A stretch of DNA of 64,000 nt from Lolium rigidum. Lineage: Eukaryota; Streptophyta; Magnoliopsida; Poales; Poaceae. Location of the stretch: assembly GCF_022539505.1 (NCBI RefSeq), contig NC_061510.1:394178249-394242248 (forward strand), written 5' to 3'. A program made the position numbers and the translations under genes. Below, one piece after another: positions 55,310 through 64,000 of the stretch. How positions within the stretch are numbered: position 1 is the stretch's first letter; every line of letters begins with the position of its first letter. The notes under the pieces are model-generated. The model was not told the origin of the DNA. It saw only the letters and a list, made by a program, of their open reading frames with translations, and did no database searches.

Positions 55310-55850
55310 CGAAATGCCGACGGCCGGCGGCCCTTGGTGTACCACCGCCTCACCCTCGACGTACGGTACGCCGACGGGGACCCTCGGCATAGCTCCTCAG
55401 GCAAGGTGAGTCTCGGCAGAAGCCACGTGGCCCTCGGCGTATCGGCGACCGTCGGCGTAGACGGCGAGGGCCGAGGGCGAGGCCCACCCGTCGGCGTACT
55501 AGCCCTCGGCGTAGCACGGTAACGGGCGACGTCGAGCTGACGGCCATTATCGCTACGCCGAGGGGGCGGCCGTCGGCGTACGCAGGCACGCGGCGCATCC
55601 TGGCGAGCCATGCCGAGGCTACGCCGAGGGGGCGGCCGTCGGCGTACGCTGCCACGCGGCACGTCCTGGCGAGCCCTGGCGCACGCTACACCGAGGGGGC
55701 GGCCATCGGCGCACGCTGGCACGCGGCGCGTCCTGGCGAGCCCTGGCACACTCTACGCCGAGGGGGAGGCCGTCGGCGTACATGCGACCATTTGGTCCAT
55801 GTCGACGCTACGCCGAGGGGAAGGCCGTCGGCGTACCAGCGACCATTTGG
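55310..55850. repeat. CACTA subterminal repeat array
   Basis: The core ACGCCGAGGG...GGCCGTCGGCGTA recurs about ten times in both orientations (CCCTCGGCGTA, TACGCCGAGGGGG). Three longer units near 55555, 55620 and 55685 (period about 65-68) carry GGCACGCGGCGCRTCCTGGCG-like sequence. In CACTA elements such arrays bind the TNP-type protein. Confidence 0.85.
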
Positions 55851-56044
55851 TCCTTTTTTCCTTTTTTTGTTGTTTTGTGCGTTTTCCAGATTTGGCAGAA
55901 TATAAAAGCACATAAAATTCACAGGAACTTCGCATGAATTGCAAATAGACATAACACGAAGTGCATACATAGTGTCATAGTGCATACATAGTGCCATAGT
56001 GTGCATACATAGTGCCATAGTGTCGATAAGAGATGCATGAGACA

Positions 56045-57617
56045 ACTAGAGGTTAGCAAGCTCATCGCTGCTGAACCCCGGCCTGGGTCGACGTGTAGTA
56101 GAAGCTGCGGAAGAACCACCGGGAGAAGGGCCGGAAGAAGTAGCGGGAGTAGCACCGGGAGAAGGGCCACCATGATGAACCGGTGTCATCTCCCTCCCAC
56201 CACCCTGGTTCGCGGAACATCCCGTTCCCTACATACATGTTCCCGAGATGTTAGCAACTTGCGAGGCAAAGGAAAGTCGTAGTATTCATTTTGGCGAAGA
56301 ACTTACCGCTGTTCTCCCATAGTATGTCGCAGCGAAACTTTCCTTCGATGGCATGAGTGGCGCCGGCCCCGGCAAGGGAGGCCACGGCCCTAACTCCACC
56401 GTCTGTCCAGTTTCCTTGGCCATCATCTACGTCTGCAAGATAGTTTACATGTCAGTCTTTGCAAAAATGAAGCATCAAACTAGGGGATAGTGGGACTTAT
56501 CATCATTTGCGAAAAGAAAGGTTGGAACTTACATGTATATATGTCATGTACTCCTGGAACTCCTTCTGCTGCCGGTTATAGTTCACCTGATATTCTTCAT
56601 AAGCGGCCATGTAGGCCGCCTCGAAGTCAGGTTACAATTTCACAAATTCATATCTCGTTAGCACTTAGCCGTGTATGAATGAAAGTCGGAAAGAGGATGA
56701 AAATGAGGGAAACTTACGTCGTATGCGGGTCGCCGAGGCTGGCGACGAGGCGGGAGAGGGGGGTTGTCCTTGGTGAGGCCCGCCTTGAGACGCGTGAAGG
56801 TCGTGGTGAGGGTATGCTTGATGGCCCTGTTAAGCATCTTGAGACGGCCATGCGGCAACCCTCCGGACGACAGGACCAACGACTCCTCGTCGGTCTCCGC
56901 GCTCATGGGGTCATCCACCTCCGGGTGATGATGCCTCACCATCGCGCAGTAGTTCTCGACGTCCTCGGCGTAGGTGCCGAAGTACTCAGGGAGCGAGAGC
57001 TGAGGATGCGAGAGATCGGGCTTCTTAAAAGCCGCATCTTGTTGTATATCTCGACGTCAGAAATCTCCTCCTCGGGTCCTAACTCGGCCCTCTGCATCGC
57101 GAAAGGAAATGTTGTGAGTATCAACTTTGAACCTGATGGAAAATAAAATGTATACATACCGTCTTCCCCTTGTAGCGCTCGTAGCTGAGGCTTCTCCCGC
57201 AGTGTGTGCCACCGTCGCCTCGGTTCTTCGCGTTCCGCCTCGCCACGGCTGCAAAGTCCTCGTCCAGCTTGAGCCACCTCGTCCTAACCATCTCCTCCCA
57301 TGCCTCGGCATGCAGCTCGGCCCAATCGGGGATAACCTGAAAATGCAATACTCAACTCAATCTAATGCAATTGCAACTTAGTAGCAATGTAGAATCTCAT
57401 TGACATTTTACTCACCGACATGTAGTCCTCCACCGTCATCACATACTCGGCCTTAGCATTCTTACCAACAATGTCCGGCTTGTGGACCCTCTCGCCTCTC
57501 TGTGCCCAGAAGTGACTCGCGGACGTGATCCTTTGGTTGTACCACACCTGCGGTGTCAACCTCTCACAAGTCGCCCGCAAAGTCATCTTCGCCGTCTCCT
57601 CAACCTCAGGCGCCATG
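56045..57617 (-). pseudogene. CACTA TNP-type (Transposase_24-like) protein gene, partial
   Basis: Read on the minus strand, exon-like blocks are VYNQRITSASHFWAQRGERV-type sequence (57590-57415), VIPDWAELHAEAWEEMVRTR with NAKNRGDGGTHCGRSLSYER (57335-57160), RAELGPEEEISDVEIYNKMR (57095-57030), DPMSAETDEESLVLSSGGLP with HGRLKMLNRAIKHTLTTTFT (56905-56790), and EAAYMAAYEEYQVNYNRQQK with EFQEYMTYI (56620-56530). Splice-like borders separate them (for example GTGAGTAAAATG near 57415, ACTTACATG near 56530). This is the En/Spm second-protein pattern (PF03004-like, recalled). The first coding part is lost at the insertion at 57640. One or two frames are shifted. Confidence 0.72.
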
Positions 57618-57640
57618 ATGTCTACGCACGCTTCTATTCC

Positions 57641-58934
57641 TGTAGACAGTGTTGGTCCTCCAAGAGCAGAGGTTCGTAGAACAGCAGCAAGTTTCCCTTA
57701 AGTGAATCACCCAAGGTTTATCGAACTCAGGGAGGTAGAGGTCAAAGATATCCCTCTCAAGCAACCCTGCAATTAAGATACAAGAAGTCTCTTGTGTCCC
57801 CAACACACCTAATACACTTGTCAGGTATATAGGTGCACTAGTTCGGCGAAAGATAGTGAAATACAAGTAATATGGATGATTATAAGTAGTAATTACAATC
57901 TGAAATAAAAATGGCGGCAAGCGAACATGTAGCAGAACTTGTTGGAAACGGTGTTTCAATGCTTAGAAACAAGGCATAGGGATCATACTTTCACTAGTGG
58001 ACACTCTCAACAATGATCACATAATTGAATAAATAAATGCTACTCTCAAACACTCTCTTGTTGGATAACAAACACCATTCATTGTGTAGGGCTGTGAAAG
58101 CACACCTCAAGCCGGAGTAAACAAGCTCCACAACGTCATAAAGGAATCACACACGATGCGCACACTGTCACCATCACACCGTGGAGAGTAACTCCGGAGT
58201 TCATATTAAAGTAACCTCTAGAGTGCATAATAGACACGAGTAACATCTACATATTCAAATAGATTACAAAGCTCATGATCACATAAAGATCACACCATGG
58301 GAGAGAGAGATGAACCACATAGCTACCAGTAGAGCCCTCAGCCTCGGGGGAGAACTAATCCCTCCTCATCATGGGAGACAGCAACGGCGATGAAGATGGC
58401 GGTGGTGTCGATGGAGATGACTCCGGGGGCAATTCCCCGTCCCGGCGGCGTGCCGGAACAGAGATTCAGTCCCCCGAAACTTGTCTTCGCAATGGCGGCG
58501 GCTACGGAACTCTTTGTGGAATATGACTTGACTTTTTAGGGTTTTCGCATCTGGGAGAATATATAGGCGGAAGGGCGGCCTCGGAGGAGCCAGGGGGTTC
58601 CCTCCCCATACCTGGGCGCGGCAGGGGGCCTGGCCGCGCCGTCCTATGGGGTGGGCCCCCTGCTGCCCTTCCTCGACTCTTCTTCGGACTTCTGGAATCC
58701 TCCATGGAAAATAGGACCGTGGGCTTTTGTTTCGTCCAATTCCGAGAATATTTCCTGTGTATAATTTCTGAAACCAAAAACAGCAGAAAACAGGAACTAG
58801 CGCTTCGGCATCTTGTTAATAGGTTAGTCCCGAAAAATGCATAAAAATGATATAAAGTATGAATAAAACATGTAGGTATTGTCATAAAACTAGCATGGAC
58901 CATAAGAAATTATAGATATGTTGGAGACGTATCA
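57641..58934 (-). mobile_element. 1.29-kb LTR of a large non-coding LTR retrotransposon
   Basis: On the minus strand it runs TGATACGTCTCCAACATATC ... CCAACACTGTCTACA (TG...CA). A TATA box (CCTATATATTC) is on the minus strand near 58560. The purine-rich GCTTGGGGATGCT immediately precedes the LTR on that strand, so this is a 3' LTR of a minus-oriented element. The terminus matches an abundant pooid family from memory; I do not name it. Confidence 0.65.
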
Positions 58935-59370
58935 AGCATCCCCAAGCTTAGTTCCTACTCGCCCTCGAGTAGGTAAACGATAAAAAAAAAATCTGAAGTG
59001 ACATGCTACCAACATAATCTTGATCAATACTATTGTAAAGCATATGAGATGAATGAAGTGACTCAAAGCAATTGTCTATAGTTTGTTAACAAATAGATAA
59101 TGACTAAATAACTGAATCATATAGCAAAGACTTTTCATGAATAGTACTTTCAAGACAAGCATCAAAAAGTCTTGCATAAGAGTTAACTCATAAAGCAATA
59201 GATTCTTAATAGAAGGTTTTGAAGCAACACAAAGGAAGATTTAAGTTTCAGCAATTGCTTTCAACTTTCAACATGTATATCTCATGGATAATTGTCAATA
59301 CAAAGTAATATGATGAGTGCAAATAAGCAAGCATGTAAGAATCAATGCACACAGTTGACACAAGTGTTTG
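58935..59370 (-). mobile_element. internal region of the same LTR retrotransposon
   Basis: Starts AGCATCCCCAAGCTTAGTTC then GCCCTCGAGTAGG and is AT-rich and non-coding. It is interrupted at 59371 by the second Gypsy copy, so the rest lies beyond the window. Confidence 0.6.
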
Positions 59371-59929
59371 TGTCGTTGCCTAATCGACGGTACCTCGGAG
59401 GAGGGATCCTCACGAGGGGGAGAAGAAGTAGGGGCCATAGGGCGGAGTGCACACGGGACGGTGGTACGCGAGTTACCCAGCTTCGGAACACCTGCACGAT
59501 GACAGGGCCTACCGCCGCTTGTCCGGAATTATCCGGGCGCTTTCGCGTTGTTACAATGAGTTGTGGTTGTGCCTCTAGGGCTCCCGGGATCCGGCTTATA
59601 AAGGCGCACGAATCTAGGGTTTACATGGAGAGTCCTAGCCGGATTACGCATACACCTAACTACGGTACAATATCTTGCCGTGCACGTCACGGATCCGCCT
59701 TCCATACACGTCGTACCGGATCCGGGTTCCTCATGGGCCTCCATGGATCCGGGTTACTCCTATGTCGGTACGGATCCGGCCTGCCGATCCCGAGCTGGAC
59801 TTCTTCCTTCATGATCAACAAGCAATCGGGCCGCCCGATGGGCCACATGCCTCATCACCGTCCGTGGGCCACCCGGCTTGCCGGATCTAGGCACCGTCGA
59901 TGGTACACCTATGAAGTATACCCACAACA
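59371..59929 (-). mobile_element. 3' LTR of the inverted Gypsy copy (559 bp)
   Basis: The plus strand reads TGTCGTTGCCTAATCGACGG ... GAAGTATACCCACAACA, the inverse of the LTRs at 27338 and 39749 with scattered differences (for example CTTCATAGG for CTTCATGGG). Confidence 0.9.
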
Positions 59930-60432
59930 AGAGCCCCCGCAGTTCTCCGAGTTTCACCTGCAGCTTCCGCCTTGCCGGTTCATAATAATCTCCGGCAAAC
60001 GTTGGTAACGCGGAGAAACTTGAAGAGCTCCAACTTTGCATTTTCCTTTTTTCCAACTTATAGCCGGAAAATACTCCCACCCCGCGGGACTTCATCCATC
60101 GACGTCCAAATGAACATCTCCGGGTTACTCCTCGCTCGAATGAGAGACAACGTATTTACCCGGAATCTTAAGAGACTCAAACGGCTTCGGAAATCCTTCA
60201 TCTTCGCATCATGCTCAATAACGGAAATTCCGTATTTCCCGCGCACAACTTCCTTGTTTCCCGCGCTAAAATTTCGCAGATGCAAATCTTCAGCCGGAAT
60301 TTTCGGGAGTGCATGGTCAATTTACCTCCACGTCGTTTTACCGCATTTGACCTAAACACGTGTCATCCATCCAACGGCGCGACCGTTCAGTTTCCACCGT
60401 TGGATCCGGATCCCGAATCTCCGAGCGCGGCC

Positions 60433-60440
60433 TATAAATA
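60433..60440 (+). promoter_or_regulatory. TATA box of the antisense gene, second copy
   Basis: TATAAATA in GCGGCCTATAAATACCCCGCGG, with a GC-rich leader and a GTAAGT donor at 60713. It matches the position and context of the TATA box at 39320-39327. Confidence 0.65.
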
Positions 60441-60787
60441 CCCCGCGGCTCGGTAAAAACTCATTCTTTCACCCCCTCTCACCACATCGTCTTCCTCCTC
60501 GCGACTGCGCCGCCCGCCAGATCTTAACTCCGGCGAGCTTCGTTACGGTGAACTTCGCGCGCCGCCGAACCAAGGCTCCCCTCGCACCAAGATCCTCACG
60601 GTTGAACGAGAAACTCGCTCCGCCGCCGATTCGTGGTCACGCGGGTTGATTTCCTCCAAGTTCGGCGACCCCATCTCCGCCGGAGCTCCGTCGAGCCACC
60701 GCGCCATTAGCGGTAAGTTCATCGGCTTTGTAGAAGACAACCTAGTGTAGAAGATAGGCTTAGTGATCCGGTACTCAAACACTTTGT

Positions 60788-63700
60788 ATGGGTGCAGCCG
60801 GAAGCATGCCACTCGAATCGTCACTTTGCACCGGTAGCTCTTCGAGTAGCCCGGATCCAAATCGGATAGAACCCATATGCCCGGATCCCATATCATTCCC
60901 GCCACCGTATGTTTCCGACATCGGACTAGCTCAACCTTTTTCCGCATCTTCCAAAGACCGCTCCAAGCCGGATCCCCACCCTTCAAGAGCTCCAAGAAGA
61001 ACTCGAAGGACAAGCTCGGATGGCAGCAAAGGTGCAGGAGGCGGAAAACAAGAAGGCGTCCAAGGCCCGGATCCGTGAAGGAGAACGAGGTCAATGGTGG
61101 CCTTGCGAAACCACCGATACAGAGCTTAGAGAGCTCCAGAACGAAGGAATGATCTCCTCGCATTGGAGCTTCACACGTGATTCCATCGTCCCCAAGCCAG
61201 AAGCCGGAGAAGTTGTTATGACTAAGGCTTGGGTGGAACGCGGACTTTCACTTCCTTGTTCGGAGTTTTTCCTCTCCATCCTCAGCACCTACGGGCTCCA
61301 GCCCCACAACATATGCCCAAATTCATACCTTCTTTTGTCCAACTTCGTGACTCTCTGCGAAGGACATCTTGGGATCCGGCCAGACGTCAAGTTGTGGCAG
61401 TTCTTTTTCCGGGTAAAGAAAGAAACCAAGGAGAAAGCTATGGTGAACTGCGGAAGCATGACATTTATGCTCCGCCCTAGTCGCATGTACCCTCCTCATG
61501 ACTCACACGAATCCGTCCGGCATCGGAACGCCGGATGGTTTTATGAGAGGAACGCCTCGGTTCCGAAGGTCCATGAAGGCCTCCCCGGCTTGTCAACGAG
61601 CCTCCGAAGAGCTTGCAAGCCGGAGCTTCGTCCCTTCGCTCGCCCGGACCCCAATCTCGGGAGAAGGCTGCGCGGAGAATCTCCCCGGCTGGTCCACGAC
61701 GGACTAACCGGAGCCCAGCTCACACTTAGCTGGTTTTCTCGGAGAATCCAGCCTCTACGCTATAACGCGCGCCGGATGTGCGCCTATACCGGGGCGGATG
61801 ATCTTCTCCGAGTAACCCGCCACGACCTTCCGGCCGATTCTCTGAAAAGAAGGATCAAGACACTGGTGAAGATTCCGAGGGGCCAACAAGTCCCGGAGCT
61901 GACCAAAGACATCTTTACAAACGACCAGTGTCCTCCGGTAAGCTTTGTTCCTTTCTGTGCTTCAAACTTCACGAGTTTTTAGATGTTTAACTTAACTTTT
62001 ATCCATATTCCTTCCAGCTCAACACTTTGGCGGAGGAAGACTTTCGCGCTATTCTCCGCGTCCCCGTCACCTAAGACACGGCGGAGGAGGTTCCGGACGA
62101 CGACGAGGAGGAAGAGGAACAGGCGCCCGCAAGGCGGCCCCTCGACCTACAAAGCGTCCCCGCGCCAAGGCTTCCGGCTCGAAGCCGGAGCTAGCGGCGA
62201 GGCCTCCGCCAAGAAACCGAAGACGCGTAAAACCACCTCCGCTAGACTCAAGGAAAGCGGAGCGTGCACGCATAAGGATGCTTTCGACGGCCGGCCAAGG
62301 CACGCGCCCCATCATCCCCGGCGCCCCGTAAGTTTCCGAGTCATGATGCGATTTTAACTTAACGAAATTATCTCTTGTCTAAACCCTTTCACTTGTTCGC
62401 AGGAATCCGAAAGTCACTGCCACGCGGACCACCAACCAAGAGCCCATCACTAAATATATGAAGAAATCTCCGGCTATTGGTCCCTCTACCCCAGTTCCAC
62501 CAAGCGTCACCCACCCAACTCCCCAACCGTCGCCCCCAGCGGATCCATCTCCCCCACTCGTCGCAAACACTCCACCGGAAATAATTCCGGTTAGCAGCGA
62601 GAATGTGGGCGATGAAGATCCTAAGGCCAAAGGTCCAGCCCAAGAGGAGGCGGGAAAACAAGTACAAGGAGAGGTGGAAGTAACTTCTTCTGAGAAAGCT
62701 GGAGAAGGTGCTGGCGACATGGTCGTTTTTCCGAAGAACTTTGGAGATCCGGCTGACATCACTTCCACCCCAAAGGCCTACGCCACTAAATTTTTCAACA
62801 AGCCGACCGAGGCGGAAAAGTGGGAGCTTCAACAAGACCTCGCTTAACGCCATGCCGAACAATGCCCGGGGGAAGCTCCGATTCCAGGACGTCGGAAATC
62901 CAAGACTTCAAGAAAAATGTTGGCCGCTTCTGCGACCAACTCATCTGCAAGCAAAAGGTACTCCCCAAGTAGCCCCCAAGCATGTAAGCGGAAACCGAAA
63001 AAGTAGTTAGCGCTTAGATGCTTAGAGAAAGATTACTTCCGGGAAAGTTTTTTAGAATGAACCAGTAGCCCCCAAGCATCATGGCGGAGAGGTTCCGGCA
63101 ATGATGCTTTAAGAGAAACCACTGTTACAGGCGGAATTTTTTACTCCTGCACTGTTTAACTTTTACAGGAACAGCAGGCGCTGCACTACGAGCCGCACAA
63201 GAACATTGCCTTGCAGCGCGCGTTACTCTGAGTCAGGCGGAAAATATCCGGACCCTGAAGGATGAGAAAGCAGATTTGGCTAAACAACTGGCGGACGCCC
63301 AAGGTTGGTTTCCGCCTTCTTTGTTACTAGCCAATTTCCGACTTTGAACTTACTGTTAACTTATATTGTTATAGGCGCATCCTCTTCCCTTGCTACAACC
63401 TCAACCGAACTTGAGAACCTGCGCTCCTCGTACCAAGAATTGGAGACGAAGCTAAAGGAGGCGGAACTTAAGAAGGAGCAAGCCGAAAAGCAGCTGGCGG
63501 AGAAAAACTCCGAGCATGCCAGGGAAAAGGGCGAGCTGGTGCTAAAAAACAATGCTGATAGCGAGACCATCAAGAGGCAGCAAAAAGAGATTGACGGCCT
63601 CCGGAAATTTATGCGGACGGCGGAGCAGCACTGGGACTTGCTCAATGAGAACATAATGGGTACCAGCACTAGTACCTTGCCCAGAAATTTGCTCCAACGT

Positions 63701-64000
63701 TTTACTTTATGCTCAAAACTGTATGCTTATATCCTCACTGTTTTATGCAGAGCCGCTTGGGTATTCTGAAGAGCGCCGGAATTTGTACCCCCGTGACGAC
63801 CTCCTTCAACTTGCAGGCGATGACTGCAAAGATCTTATCTCCGCCTCCCGCAAGATATGTTATAACTTATCCATCAAGAGGAGCCGCACTTGCGATGTCC
63901 GGAAACTTATTAGGAAGATGGATATCCTACCGGACCTGGTGACAGATCTGCAAGCATCCTCCGCCCGAGGCGCAGCTGCAATGGCTTTAACCATGTGCCT
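60788..64000 (+). pseudogene. antisense gene of the inverted Gypsy copy (partial, broken)
   Basis: After the leader intron (GTAAGT at 60713 to GGGTGCAG before 60797) coding starts near ATG 60806. A frame change near 60985 leads into MAAKVQEAENKKASKARIRE then GQWWPCETTDTELRELQNEG (61020 on), AWVERGLSLPCSEFFLSILS, TYGLQPHNICPNSYLLLSNF, VTLCEGHLGIRPDVKLWQFF and NCGSMTFMLRPSRMYPPHDS, the conserved block of the gypsy-type transposon family. An exon ends near 61948 (CCTCCG/GTAAGC); the next starts near 62020 (LNTLAEEDFRAILRVPVT) and meets a TAA at 62071. Further exons: Pro-rich (62458-62847), coiled coil TELENLRSSYQELETKLKEA (63400 on), and LGYSEERRNLYPRDDLLQLA with SSARGAAAMALTMC at the window edge. 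Domain order equals that of the first copy. Confidence 0.75.

Larger units (their letters stand above)
55294..57640. mobile_element. CACTA (En/Spm) transposon, left part
   Basis: It starts CACTACAGGAATCGCGCG, a canonical CACTA terminus, directly after TGT. The next 550 bp carry dense subterminal repeats. From 56300 a transposon gene lies on the minus strand. At 57640 the element is cut by a large LTR retrotransposon (left flank ATTCC, 57636-57640). Its right end lies beyond the window. Confidence 0.85.
59371..64000 (-). mobile_element. second copy of the Gypsy family, inverted, 3' part only
   Basis: It is in opposite orientation to the element at 27338-40312. Present are the 3' LTR (59371-59929), the purine tract (GCGGGGGCTC on the minus strand), and the antisense-gene region, here on the plus strand. 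gag-pol lies beyond the window. The last five flanking bases on the left are GTTTG, the expected target copy. Confidence 0.88.

Noticed and set aside
55288..55749. Minus-strand repeat protein (RRRPPPRRS-type units) at the CACTA end
   Set aside because: The apparent protein repeats are the translation of subterminal DNA repeats, not a gene.
1..64000. CRISPR array, bacterial operon or phage interpretation
   Set aside because: Introns, plant gene families and plant transposons are clear throughout; tandem repeats present have no spacer structure.

Overview
The window looks like a transposon-dense piece of a large grass genome, probably a pooid cereal or forage grass. The evidence is compact genes with short canonical introns, a strong GC gradient in the intronless PPR gene, and nested Copia, Gypsy, CACTA, Helitron, hAT, Mutator, Harbinger-like and LINE sequence. 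I see no tRNA, rRNA or CRISPR array. Species and chromosome cannot be decided from the sequence alone.

Layout. 0-15.8 kb is accessory DNA: a broken Copia element (0.43-4.08 kb), two diverged copies of a segment carrying a LINE tail and a small secreted-peptide gene (4.4-5.85 and 9.1-11.5 kb), a poly(A) retroposon with a perfect 17-bp target duplication (5.99-7.46 kb), LINE remnants, and a Harbinger-like element (11.49-14.96 kb). The Harbinger-like element holds an apparently intact four-exon MYB/SANT-like gene and a minus-strand Helitron. 16.4-24.2 kb holds two host genes on the minus strand: a nine-exon plastid-type folate/biopterin transporter and a two-exon small protein ending in CVIQ. 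25-27.3 kb is LINE and MITE debris. 27.34-40.31 kb is one complete but coding-dead Gypsy element with paired LTRs and a 5-bp target duplication. 43.3-45.1 kb is an intronless DYW-class PPR gene, and 48.9-50.2 kb (minus) is a two-exon LRR/extensin-like gene. From 55.3 kb to the right edge elements are stacked: a CACTA transposon is cut by a large LTR retrotransposon, which is cut by a second, inverted copy of the same Gypsy family.

Five host-type genes look intact: the MYB/SANT-like protein (inside a transposon), the folate transporter, the CVIQ protein, the PPR protein and the LRR protein. They show no obvious shared pathway.

The most interesting structure is in the Gypsy family. Both copies carry, between integrase and the 3' LTR, a multi-exon gene on the opposite strand to gag-pol. 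In both copies it has the same upstream layout: TATAAATA box, GC-rich leader, leader intron. Its product resembles the plant 'putative gypsy type transposon' family with a coiled coil and acidic tail. The second point of interest is the transposase-less Harbinger-like element with an intact SANT gene. The third is a small secreted-peptide gene pair, each copy broken in a different way.
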